Assembly: GCA_021824635.1 (NCBI GenBank)
Contig: JAKAKD010000007.1
Coordinates: 1-64,000, forward strand
DNA length: 64,000 nucleotides
DNA from: Bacteroidota bacterium
GTDB taxonomy: Bacteria > Bacteroidota > Ignavibacteria > Ignavibacteriales > Melioribacteraceae
Direction: 5' to 3'
Shown: positions 9,465-17,587 of the stretch, piece after piece
Position numbering within the stretch: the first letter of the stretch is position 1
Layout: every line of letters begins with the position of its first letter
Program-made: the position numbers and the translations under genes
The notes under the pieces: generated by a model
Databases searched by the model: none
Told to the model about the DNA's origin: nothing
Seen by the model: the letters and a program-made list of their open reading frames with translations, nothing else

Positions 9465-11885
9465 ATGATCGGTAAAACCATTTCTCATTACAAGATTACA
9501 GAAAAATTAGGCGGCGGGGGAATGGGTGTTGTTTATAAAGCCGAAGATCTTAAACTCCGCCGAACAGTAGCATTAAAATTTTTACCCCCCGAACTTACTA
9601 CCAACGAAGATGCTAAGAAAAGATTTATTATGGAAGCACAGGCTGCATCTTCTCTTCAACACAACAATGTCTGCAATATTCATGATATAGATGAAACAGA
9701 GGAAGGGCAAATATTTATTTGCATGGATTGTTACGATGGAGAGACATTAAGAAAAAAAATGTCCGGCGGACATTTGCCCGTTATTAAAGTTGTAGATATA
9801 ATCCGGCAAATTGCTGAAGGTTTGCATAAGGCACATGAGAATGGAATTATTCATCGCGATATAAAACCGGAAAATATTTTCATAACAAAAGAGGGTGTTA
9901 TAAAAATATTGGATTTCGGTCTCGCCAAATTGTCTGATTCAACTATGACGACAAAACTGAGCGAAACAGTTGGTACTGTCTCCTACATGTCGCCGGAACA
10001 AACGCGAGGCAATAAAGTTGATCATCGCACGGATATATGGTCTCTCGGTGTAATTATGTTTGAAATGCTTACTGGCGAACTTCCATTCGAAAGTGAATAT
10101 GAACAAGCGTTGATTTATTCTATACTGAATGAACAGCCGTCGCAAAATTTGTATTCTAATAAAAATGTTCCGGAGTACTTGAAGAATTTGTGTTATCGGC
10201 TTTTATCAAAAAATCCCGAAGACCGTCCTGGCGATATGAAGGAAATTATTCAGTCACTCATAGTGCTAGAGTCTGCGTCCGGATATAATTTGAATTTAAC
10301 CTCATTAAAAAACCACAGAAGTAAAATCTTTCTCTCTTTAGCTTTTATCATAGTCGTAATTACCGGGGTATGGTATGCAATTAAATCGCCGGTGACAGTC
10401 AATTCACCTGAATCTGCCAAAATAGAACTAAGCATCATTCCATTACAGAATAATGATAATAAAGATGTTACAATTAAAGACTGGCCTAAAAGAATCCAAT
10501 CTATACTTGCGGATCAGTTGGGAGAACTCGGGATTTGGGATCCGCACAGTTTGAATGGTACGTTGGAAAGTACTTTCGGCTCAGCAAATCCTTCAAGAGC
10601 ACCGGATTTATATAAACTTATATCAGCAGAATCAAATTATTTAATTGACGGTCAAATATTTAAGGAAAAAATCGGCTACCGGGTGGAATTGAGTCTGATG
10701 AATCCTGTTGATCATAAAAGTCTCCGTTCATTTTATTCATCCGTGAAAGAACATAAGGACCTTAACGCGGTTGTTTCAAGTCTTTCGCAAAATATTTTAA
10801 ATTTTTTCATGCTGAACATTTTTCAATCTACAGACAAAAAAATAATTGATCCATGGATTCAACGGGGGACTAAAAATTATGAAGCACACGGCGAATTCAT
10901 GAAAGCATATAAAATGATTTATGATATGCAGCCCGGCAGCGAATTGCATCTTAGAAATGCAATTGCTCTTGATTCAACATTTATTTCACCAAGGATTTGG
11001 TTGATTTCCATTATGTCTTATAAAAATGATTCCAGAGAGATACGAAAACAATTAGATGCTCTTAAAAAACTTGAAGCAACTGCCGGTCCGTTTGATTTAG
11101 CAATGATTGAATGGGCGGAAGCGTTTATTAAGCAAGACCTTGAAGGACAAGTCCACGCCCTCTCAAAGGCTTTAACATATTCCGAAAACAATAATATTCT
11201 TTTAATAAATCTGGCAGAGGATAGATACTATCTGAATGATTTGTCCGGCGCACTCGATGCCATTAATAAGATTCTGAAATCGAAATGGGATTACCCGCCG
11301 CTCTATCCGCTTTATGCCAAATGTTTGATAAGACAAAATAATCTTACTGAGGCTAAACGCATTCTTAAAGAATCTCTTGGTCTGAAAAGGATTGATTCCG
11401 AAGTATACCTTTTACTTTCATCTTTAGCATCAATTGAAAAAGATAGCATAGAATCTTCCATGTTCGAAAATATTTATGACAGAAGAATCCGTGAATCGGG
11501 ATTGAACATTACCTCGCGCGTAGAAGTTTTAACAGAGCATGGTGAAATCTTTTTGCAGATAAAAAAATATGATCGGGCGGAATGGCTCTACCGTGAAGCA
11601 ATCTCATTAGTACCTAAAAATTCAAATGTCCGGTTTGGGTTGATAAATATTTTGCTCACTCGAAACAAACTTGTTGAAGCGGAATCCGAAATTGCAAGAG
11701 TCCTTTCCGCAGACCGGAAAAATTACCGCTTTTATAAATTAATGAGCGAGTTTTATATAAAGTCGGGGAAAAAATTAAAAGCAATCGAAAGTCTTAATAC
11801 GGCATTAACCCTCAGTAATACCGAAGAAGAGAATAAACTATTACGGCAAAAAATTGATTCATTAAAAAAATTGCCGGACAAATAA
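9465..11885 (+). CDS. Membrane-anchored Ser/Thr protein kinase with C-terminal TPR region
   Basis: The ATG at 9465 has AGGA about 8 nt upstream and gives 806 aa; an in-frame TTG six codons earlier is less likely. The Hanks-type kinase domain spans roughly residues 8-270: glycine loop GGGGMGVVYK, lysine K38, HRDIKPEN from 130, DFGLAK from 150, SPEQTRG activation segment and DIWSLGVIMFEML. A transmembrane helix lies near 285-303 (IFLSLAFIIVVITGVWYAI). The C-terminal 500 residues include a FlgO/TolB-like segment and tetratricopeptide-type helices rich in 'A-x-x-x-Y/L' spacing. The kinase faces the cytoplasm and the TPR part probably faces the periplasm. It sits between the STAS gene and two peptide genes in one operon, which suggests regulation of or by that system. 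Confidence 0.92.
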   Translation: MIGKTISHYKITEKLGGGGMGVVYKAEDLKLRRTVALKFLPPELTTNEDAKKRFIMEAQAASSLQHNNVCNIHDIDETEEGQIFICMDCYDGETLRKKMSGGHLPVIKVVDIIRQIAEGLHKAHENGIIHRDIKPENIFITKEGVIKILDFGLAKLSDSTMTTKLSETVGTVSYMSPEQTRGNKVDHRTDIWSLGVIMFEMLTGELPFESEYEQALIYSILNEQPSQNLYSNKNVPEYLKNLCYRLLSKNPEDRPGDMKEIIQSLIVLESASGYNLNLTSLKNHRSKIFLSLAFIIVVITGVWYAIKSPVTVNSPESAKIELSIIPLQNNDNKDVTIKDWPKRIQSILADQLGELGIWDPHSLNGTLESTFGSANPSRAPDLYKLISAESNYLIDGQIFKEKIGYRVELSLMNPVDHKSLRSFYSSVKEHKDLNAVVSSLSQNILNFFMLNIFQSTDKKIIDPWIQRGTKNYEAHGEFMKAYKMIYDMQPGSELHLRNAIALDSTFISPRIWLISIMSYKNDSREIRKQLDALKKLEATAGPFDLAMIEWAEAFIKQDLEGQVHALSKALTYSENNNILLINLAEDRYYLNDLSGALDAINKILKSKWDYPPLYPLYAKCLIRQNNLTEAKRILKESLGLKRIDSEVYLLLSSLASIEKDSIESSMFENIYDRRIRESGLNITSRVEVLTEHGEIFLQIKKYDRAEWLYREAISLVPKNSNVRFGLINILLTRNKLVEAESEIARVLSADRKNYRFYKLMSEFYIKSGKKLKAIESLNTALTLSNTEEENKLLRQKIDSLKKLPDK

Positions 11886-11907
11886 CAAAATAAAAATCGG
11901 AGGAAAA

Positions 11908-12186
11908 ATGGCTACTTACTATGATGTTCTTAAAAAAGCTTATGATGACGATGATTTTTGGAATATGCTGATTGCAAAGCCTGCTAACGCTCTAGTCAAA
12001 TATGGATTCTCTTTGAATGCAGATGATCAAGAAAAACTATATTCTGCTTTAAAAGACTTTTCCCTTGTTCTAGCTTTTAATAGATATAGGGGCCCGAAGC
12101 CTAGAACTTATAAAAAAGGCACAACACCACCGACGGATAGTATTACGAACTGGGATTGTACAAAAGTTCCGTGGGGTCAAACATAA
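11908..12186 (+). CDS. Precursor-like small peptide 1, C-terminus KVPWGQT
   Basis: A 92-aa protein with GGAGG 8 nt before the ATG. Its N-terminal 50 residues carry DDDFWNMLIAKPANALVKYG, a helical pattern (F-W-x-x-L-x-x-x-P-x-x-A-L-x-x-x-G) like the nitrile-hydratase-type leader peptides of RiPP precursors. A variable, Pro/Thr-rich middle ends in NWDCTKVPWGQT, with Trp at residue 89. It is paralogous to the next gene in both the leader-like part and the KVPW motif. There is no signal peptide. Inference: it is a ribosomal precursor modified at its C-terminal end by the downstream isoprenoid-fold enzyme. A non-modified regulatory protein is the alternative. Confidence 0.8.
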   Translation: MATYYDVLKKAYDDDDFWNMLIAKPANALVKYGFSLNADDQEKLYSALKDFSLVLAFNRYRGPKPRTYKKGTTPPTDSITNWDCTKVPWGQT

Positions 12187-12235
12187 TTAGCTTTGCTGAA
12201 AATTACTCTGCTAAAAAAAATAAGTAGGAGAAGTT

Positions 12236-12538
12236 ATGACAACAATTCTTCAAGTGCTGAACAGAGCGCTCAAAGATGAAAAATTTTGGGACCAGCTTTT
12301 AATAGATCCTAAAAAAGCGTTAGATTCTGCAGATTTCAAATTGTCTCAAGAAGAACTTATCTATTTAATTGACCATCTTCACGATTCAGTTGCTGTTGTC
12401 AAGTTTGAAAGAAGAAGGCATGAACCATCAGCTGTAAAAGCGGATTCAGTAAACCGAAAAATGAGTAAAATTTTAAGATCTGAAACCGCTGAGGACGGAT
12501 TCCTTGATAATGAAGAGATAAAAGTTCCTTGGAGTTGA
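12236..12538 (+). CDS. Precursor-like small peptide 2, C-terminus KVPWS
   Basis: A 100-aa paralogue of the preceding gene, with a TAGGAGAAG ribosome binding site. The N-terminal region LNRALKDEKFWDQLLIDPKK aligns with peptide 1 (x-F-W-x-x-L-x-x-x-P-x-x-A-L). The middle is charged and unrelated. The end, NEEIKVPWS, repeats the KVPW motif with Trp at residue 99, one residue from the C-terminus. Conservation at both ends with a divergent middle is what a leader plus a modified C-terminal core would produce. It lies 56 bp upstream of the isoprenoid-fold enzyme in the same operon. Confidence 0.8.
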   Translation: MTTILQVLNRALKDEKFWDQLLIDPKKALDSADFKLSQEELIYLIDHLHDSVAVVKFERRRHEPSAVKADSVNRKMSKILRSETAEDGFLDNEEIKVPWS

Positions 12539-12594
12539 GGCAATTTGAAAATGTAAAAAATATTACTTGCACAATAAGATGTAAAAGATGCTGA

Positions 12595-13527
12595 ATGTTT
12601 TCGTTTAATAGTCGTCTAGAGAAGAAAGCCGGTTTGTGGCCTAAAGAGCAAGCAGAACGGTTAAAAGATTATTTAAAATCTTCTAATGTTTATTTACTGC
12701 GGGATCGAATTACGAATAAACTAAAAGAACTACCTTACTGGATATCTCTGCCCTGCTGGCTTCACTACAAATGGAGTGCGGATAATTCAATCAGCACGAA
12801 TTATTCTCTAGAGGATCTTCTTTGGGCACAATTTTGTGTTTATCTAAGCATTAAAATCAGTGATGACGAACTGGACGGTCAAACTAATATAACCTCTTCA
12901 GAACCCACTGCTAAATTATTACTAACCGAAGCCGAATCAACACTTTCAAATTATTTCTCGGCTAACACAAATTTTTGGGAATATTTTTATAATTATCTCA
13001 ATGAGACTAATTCGGCAATTGTAAAGACAAATGAGTTGCAGAGAAATTGGTCTTTGGAAACCGATGAGTTAAATAAAGAATATTATTCTCTAGCCTCTGT
13101 TTTGAAAATTGGCACCCTTGCCTTATTTATAGCTAATAATAAACTGCACGAATATGAGAGTGCCGATAATTATTTAATTGAAATGTCAACCGGAGGACAA
13201 ATATTAGATGATCTTTTGGATTATGAAGAAGATTTACTCTCCGGGAAATTAAATTATGCCGCAAGAATAATGCTGGATGGTTTTCCATTAAATCTCTCAA
13301 AAGAAGAACTAATAGAAAAAATAGTTGAGTCGTTTATTCGCACAAACAAACATAAAATTGTTTTTGATCTTGTCCGCTCGCATTATAATAAAGCCCATGA
13401 TGCGGCTAAGGTTTACCATTTAGTAAGGGAAGATAAATATCATTCTGTGGAATTAATGCGCTTAAAAAAACAGGAGAATAAAATTCATTATGATAGAGTC
13501 TGGTCTGTGCTAGGAGATATTATGTGA
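12595..13527 (+). CDS. Class I isoprenoid-synthase-fold enzyme (candidate peptide prenyltransferase)
   Basis: A 310-aa, mostly helical protein. Two Asp-rich motifs are visible: ISDDELDGQ with DDELD at 90-94, and GGQILDDLLDYEEDLLSGK with DDLLD at 205-209. Paired DDxxD-type motifs about 110 residues apart are the Mg2+/diphosphate sites of trans-isoprenyl diphosphate synthases, terpene synthases and ComQ-type peptide prenyltransferases. The length (about 300 aa) fits ComQ or polyprenyl synthases. No other isoprenoid gene is nearby; instead the gene follows two small peptides with a conserved C-terminal Trp. I infer a peptide-modifying role. A small terpene synthase or an inactive homologue is possible. 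A terminator follows 30 bp after the stop. Confidence 0.75.
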   Translation: MFSFNSRLEKKAGLWPKEQAERLKDYLKSSNVYLLRDRITNKLKELPYWISLPCWLHYKWSADNSISTNYSLEDLLWAQFCVYLSIKISDDELDGQTNITSSEPTAKLLLTEAESTLSNYFSANTNFWEYFYNYLNETNSAIVKTNELQRNWSLETDELNKEYYSLASVLKIGTLALFIANNKLHEYESADNYLIEMSTGGQILDDLLDYEEDLLSGKLNYAARIMLDGFPLNLSKEELIEKIVESFIRTNKHKIVFDLVRSHYNKAHDAAKVYHLVREDKYHSVELMRLKKQENKIHYDRVWSVLGDIM

Positions 13528-13556
13528 TTGGTAAATGATTTTGTTGTAGGAAAATA

Positions 13557-13591
13557 AAAAACCCCAGAATGTTTCGTTTTTGGGGTTTTTT
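13557..13591 (+). terminator. Rho-independent terminator of the signalling/peptide operon
   Basis: AAAAACCCCA (13557-13566) pairs with TGGGGTTTTT (13581-13590), with a 14-nt loop and a terminal T run. It follows the isoprenoid-fold enzyme and lies immediately before the convergent tRNA gene. Confidence 0.88.
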
Positions 13592-13592
13592 G

Positions 13593-13665
13593 AGCTGGCT
13601 ATGGGACTCGAACCCGCGACCTGCTGATTACAAATCAGCTGCTCTACCAACTGAGCTAAGCCAGC
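13593..13665 (-). tRNA. tRNA-Thr (anticodon UGU)
   Basis: The complement reads GCTGGCTTAGCTCAGTTGG at the 5' end and closes with ATAGCCAGC. The acceptor stem GCTGGCT/AGCCAGC pairs fully. The anticodon stem GCTGA/TCAGC encloses loop TTTGTAA, giving anticodon UGU (Thr). The T-arm contains GGTTCGAGTCC. CCA is not encoded: the discriminator position is U and C follows. Confidence 0.96.
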
Positions 13666-13691
13666 ATAAAAACAAATTTTTCTAAAAAACG

Positions 13692-13764
13692 AGCTGGATT
13701 ATTTTAATAGACTGTAACTGCTCTACCAACCTGCCTGCCGGTAGGCAGGTTGAGCTAAGCCAGC
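13692..13764 (-). pseudogene. Degenerate tRNA-Thr copy interrupted by a palindrome
   Basis: The complement begins GCTGGCTTAGCTCA, identical to the adjacent tRNA-Thr, then has a 20-bp palindrome in the D-loop, resumes with TTGGTAGAGCAG, and ends in CCAGCTC like the real tRNA's 3' end. The anticodon and T arms are eroded, so it cannot be a working tRNA. It looks like a tandem tRNA duplicate destroyed by repeat insertion and later decay. Confidence 0.75.
13730..13749. repeat. 20-bp palindromic element CCTGCCTGCCGGTAGGCAGG
   Basis: Near-perfect palindrome inserted into the tRNA-Thr remnant. An almost identical copy lies about 1 kb away inside the amylase gene (14769-14788). Confidence 0.8.
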
Positions 13765-13894
13765 ATTTTTAGTGCGCAAATCTAATATAAAAACCACATT
13801 CAGCGCAACAATTTCAAACGAATAATTCTATCTCAATCTTTAATTTATTGCATCGGCAAAACTATATATTTGAACTGAAAATTTATTGATAATC

Positions 13895-14653
13895 ATGCTA
13901 TCTAAAAACCAGATCAAATATTACTCCTCGCTTCTTAATAAAAAACAGAGGAATGAAGAGAAAAAATTTATCGTTGAGGGATTGAAACTTATTGCCGAAG
14001 CGATTGATTCCGGATTCCGGTGTGAGATTGTTATTTCTCAAAAAGATTTTCTTGATGAAAATATTGACTTTGTAAAGTTCATGGAGAAAAATAAAATTAA
14101 CTTTAATTCGGTGAAAGCACAGGAATTTGAAAAATTGTGCGACACAAAAACTCCGCAAGGAATTGTTGGCGTGTTCAATTTCAGAGAGCAATCTAAAACC
14201 TATTTTGAAAACGAAAAATTAATTGTCGCTTTGGAAAATATTTCTGATCCCGGCAATTTGGGTACAATCATTAGAAATTGCGATTGGTTCGGAGTGAAGA
14301 ATGTTCTGTTGAGTTCCGATTGCGCGGAAAGATATAACCCAAAAGTTGTCCGTTCTTCAGCCGGTTCAATTTTTCATCTTAATCTTTTTTATGAAAATAA
14401 TTTTTATGACGTGTTGGAAGAGCAGAAGAAAACCGGATATAAAATTTTATCTGCTGATTTGAATGGTGAAAATCTTTATAGTTTTGCTCAAAATGAAAAA
14501 ATGATTCTTGTCCTTGCAAATGAAGCCAACGGTCCAACCGAAAAGTTATTGCAAATTTGTGATATGAAAATTACAATTCCTAAAAAAGGTAACGCAGAAT
14601 CGTTGAATGTGGCGAGTGCCTCCGCCGTCTTAATCTCTCAGTTAACCAAATAA
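13895..14653 (+). CDS. TrmH/SpoU-family RNA 2'-O-methyltransferase
   Basis: A 252-aa enzyme from ATG 13895; an in-frame TTG three codons earlier is less likely. The N-terminal substrate-binding domain has the typical 'KNxxIKYYxSLxxKKxRxEEKKFIVEGxK' layout. The C-terminal SPOUT knot carries motif 1 NISDPGNLGTIIRN, motif 2 VLANEANGP and motif 3 IPKKGNAESLNVASASAV. Family members methylate ribose 2'-OH in 23S rRNA (like RlmB) or tRNA with SAM; the exact target cannot be read from the sequence. It is a single gene between the tRNA region and the convergent amylase gene. Confidence 0.94.
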   Translation: MLSKNQIKYYSSLLNKKQRNEEKKFIVEGLKLIAEAIDSGFRCEIVISQKDFLDENIDFVKFMEKNKINFNSVKAQEFEKLCDTKTPQGIVGVFNFREQSKTYFENEKLIVALENISDPGNLGTIIRNCDWFGVKNVLLSSDCAERYNPKVVRSSAGSIFHLNLFYENNFYDVLEEQKKTGYKILSADLNGENLYSFAQNEKMILVLANEANGPTEKLLQICDMKITIPKKGNAESLNVASASAVLISQLTK

Positions 14654-14675
14654 AAATCAATTCTGCCGGAATCAT

Positions 14676-17516
14676 CTATTTCAGTACTATCATCTTCTTT
14701 GTCTGAACAAAATTCCCCGCTTGTAAACGGTAAAAATAAACACCGCTTGTTAATTGAGAATGTATAATCTGCCTGCCGGTAGGCAAGGTTGAGAATTGAG
14801 AATTATAAGTGCCGGCATTTTGAAATTCATCCACAAGAGTTGCTACTTCTCTTCCCAATAAATCATAGACTTTTAAAGATACATGTGTTCCGGCTGGAAG
14901 TTGATAACTAATAATAGTAGTCGGATTAAACGGATTTGGGTAATTCTGATCAAGCCGAAATGATGTGGGAATTGTCTCTATATTTTTTACGTCTGCCAGA
15001 ATAGATGCTTTTGGAATTCTAACTGAAGTATAAAGACGATATTCACCGGGTTGTAAATTAAATGTTGCGTCCACATAAGGAACGTCTATGCTATCGCCGG
15101 CAAAAAATTCATACCACTTTCCAACGCTTTGGAACGAGACGGTGACGCTTTTTGCAGTTACAGCAAAGTTTCCAATTATCGTTACATTCATAGAACTATG
15201 ATTAATGTACAAACTCTTTATTTCACCCGAAGCGTTTAGTGTAAAATAAGGGCTTGAGAATGCGGGATAAGCTTTCTTCAAACGGATTAATGCGGCGAAT
15301 GTATTGAATAAATTTTTTCTATCTGTGTCTGATAAATAACTCCATGCAAATGGTTTTTCTCCCAATCTGCCGTTAAAATCAATTGAAACATCATAACCCA
15401 ACTCTCCTCCCATCCAAATCATTTTTGATCCGGGGACGGTAAAGAAAAATGCGGCGGCAAGTTTGATTCTGTCTAAAGCTGTCGTAAGTGTTTTTATGTT
15501 ATAACTTCCGCTTGAATTTCCATAGGTAATATTTTTATACATCAATCTTTCTTCGTCATGACTTTCCATGTAGCCGTCAAGATATGGAACGCTCCAGCCT
15601 CTTTGCTTATAAGAGATACCGGAAAAATCCCAGGAAGGATTTGTTGCATATCCCATTGTTGCTTGACTGTACGCAGAGTTGAGATTTCCCCAGAGCATCA
15701 TGCCGTAATTTGCCAGCTCCATTTCTTCGTTACTGGCACAGAAATGTTCGAGTATGACATAAGCTGTTGGAGAAACCTGCCAAATTTTATCTGCCATTCT
15801 TTTTAGAATTGCGATACGTTTCGCATCATAAGGAGTGCCTTCTCCCGGTGTGTTCGTAAATCCTTTTGTAAAATCGAATCTGAATCCGTCAACCTTAAAT
15901 TCGGTGAGCCAATAAGATGTAACACGGTCAACAAAATATTTTGTTGCGGCACTTTCATGATTGAAATCGTTTCCCCATGAATAAACTGGATTTGGCGAAG
16001 TTACATTGAACCAAGGATTATTTGCTGCTGGACGGTTGTTAACATTATCCCAATACATCTGTGCCATCGAATTAGAATTGTATGCATGATTAAGAACTAT
16101 ATCTTGTATTACCGCAATTCCGTTTTGATGGCAGGCATCAATAAAATTTTTCAGATCATCTATTGTTCCGTAATATTTATCCGGCGCAAAATATGTCATA
16201 GGATTGTAACCCCAGCTGTTGTTTCCCTCAAACTCGCTTATCGGCATCAGTTCAATCGCGTTTATTCCAAGTCTCTTGAGATAGCTCAATGTATCAACAA
16301 GAGTTTTATATGAATGAGTTGAAACAAAATCCCGGACGAGCAATTCGTAGATAACTAAATTTTCTTTTGCCGGACGAGTGAAATTTGGGACTTTCCAGTT
16401 ATATGTTGGTTTTACCGGCTGTAAAACAGAAACAATGCCGCTTGTTTTCTGAGTCGGATAAGCTTTCAAGTTTGGATATACAGTTGATGGAATGTACTGA
16501 TCATTTGCCGGGTCAAGAATTTTATCTGTGTACGGATCATAAATTCGTAAATCGCCATCAATTAAAAATTGATATGCTATTTCTCCCGGAGGATTAGCAA
16601 GACTTGAAGGCATATCAATCCACCACAAACTATCCGGAGTAGAGTTATCGCGGTTCATGAACCACGCCTGGTCAACTTTCCAGTCCGAATGATCTCCGAT
16701 AAGGTAAATAAATTTTTTACCGGGCGCGTAGAGAGCAAGAACTCTTGTGTTATAATTAATTCCGATTTGACTCCCCGGCGGTATTGGAAGATTTTTTACT
16801 TCCGGGTTTATCATAATCACAAATAGAGTTGAGTCTTTATGGATGCCATTATCTGAAGCAACAATTTTTATATCATTTCTGCCAATGGGGTAATCGTTAG
16901 CCTTAAAATTGTAGCTTAACGAATTAGTTGAGCTTTGTGCTGTCTGAATCCCATTTATAAATAATGTGATCGAACCGGTTACGGTAGTTGTAACAGATAT
17001 TGATTTTGAAGAGCCGGAGGGAATGCATACCGGTGAACGCATCGGATCGCCGTAACTTAAATTCACTGTGGGTGAATTCATGATTATGGAAATTCCGGCA
17101 CTGTAGAGAGGAACATGAATATCTTCGGTTTGTTTTAAACCATCGGAGCTTCTTAAAACAAAATTTAATGTAGTGATCTTTTCTGATGATGATGTTATAC
17201 TATAAAAATTTCTTGGATTGTTAATAACAATTCTATAAACATTGGGACTAACATAAGTCAACTGTGGTTGAGTCGAATTATTGCCCCAGTTTTCAATTAC
17301 ATATTTCCATGAAGAAATATCATTGTTTATGTAAACACCGGTATGTGCATAAACAATTCCAGTGTAACCAACTAAAGTCTTTGTTTGGTGAGTAATATCG
17401 AATGTAATCGTTATCTGATCTGTTTCTGTTGGATATTGCGGGCTTGTTGTAAAAGTTGTTTGAGCAAAAATTGCAGCAGAAAAAAATAAAAATATTACAA
17501 GCGATCTAACTTTCAT
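14676..17516 (-). CDS. Secreted alpha-amylase-family glycoside hydrolase with T9SS sorting domain
   Basis: A 946-aa extracellular enzyme from ATG 17516, with signal peptide MKVRSLVIFLFFSAAIFAQ. Residues about 20-370 form N-terminal beta-sandwich and starch-binding-like modules. The GH13 barrel follows: VIYELLVRDF, QDIVLNHAYN, DGFRFDF with nucleophile Asp near 545, VILEHF with acid Glu near 588 and MESHDEERL with transition-state Asp near 653. A C-terminal beta domain and a type IX sorting domain close it (NYPNPFNPTTIISY ... LKVYDLLGREVATLVDE ... SGVYFYRLQ). It should hydrolyse alpha-glucans outside the cell. In the sorting domain a palindromic repeat adds the residues LPTGRQ in frame (see the repeat at 14769). 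Confidence 0.94.
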   Translation of the reverse strand: MKVRSLVIFLFFSAAIFAQTTFTTSPQYPTETDQITITFDITHQTKTLVGYTGIVYAHTGVYINNDISSWKYVIENWGNNSTQPQLTYVSPNVYRIVINNPRNFYSITSSSEKITTLNFVLRSSDGLKQTEDIHVPLYSAGISIIMNSPTVNLSYGDPMRSPVCIPSGSSKSISVTTTVTGSITLFINGIQTAQSSTNSLSYNFKANDYPIGRNDIKIVASDNGIHKDSTLFVIMINPEVKNLPIPPGSQIGINYNTRVLALYAPGKKFIYLIGDHSDWKVDQAWFMNRDNSTPDSLWWIDMPSSLANPPGEIAYQFLIDGDLRIYDPYTDKILDPANDQYIPSTVYPNLKAYPTQKTSGIVSVLQPVKPTYNWKVPNFTRPAKENLVIYELLVRDFVSTHSYKTLVDTLSYLKRLGINAIELMPISEFEGNNSWGYNPMTYFAPDKYYGTIDDLKNFIDACHQNGIAVIQDIVLNHAYNSNSMAQMYWDNVNNRPAANNPWFNVTSPNPVYSWGNDFNHESAATKYFVDRVTSYWLTEFKVDGFRFDFTKGFTNTPGEGTPYDAKRIAILKRMADKIWQVSPTAYVILEHFCASNEEMELANYGMMLWGNLNSAYSQATMGYATNPSWDFSGISYKQRGWSVPYLDGYMESHDEERLMYKNITYGNSSGSYNIKTLTTALDRIKLAAAFFFTVPGSKMIWMGGELGYDVSIDFNGRLGEKPFAWSYLSDTDRKNLFNTFAALIRLKKAYPAFSSPYFTLNASGEIKSLYINHSSMNVTIIGNFAVTAKSVTVSFQSVGKWYEFFAGDSIDVPYVDATFNLQPGEYRLYTSVRIPKASILADVKNIETIPTSFRLDQNYPNPFNPTTIISYQLPAGTHVSLKVYDLLGREVATLVDEFQNAGTYNSQFSTLPTGRQIIHSQLTSGVYFYRLQAGNFVQTKKMIVLK
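14769..14788. repeat. Palindromic repeat inside the amylase coding sequence
   Basis: CTGCCTGCCGGTAGGCAAGG shares 17 consecutive bases (CTGCCTGCCGGTAGGCA) with the element at 13730-13749. Read on the minus strand it encodes LPTGRQ within the T9SS domain without breaking the frame. Confidence 0.85.
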
Positions 17517-17587
17517 AATGATCTCGTTTTTCAACTAAAAAAATAATTGTATAAAATTTTCGTGTAAAGTTAGGTATGGATTAACTT

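Noticed and set aside
13594-13764. Two functional tRNA-Thr genes
   Set aside because: The second copy lacks usable anticodon and T arms and has a palindrome in the D-loop, so only one is functional.
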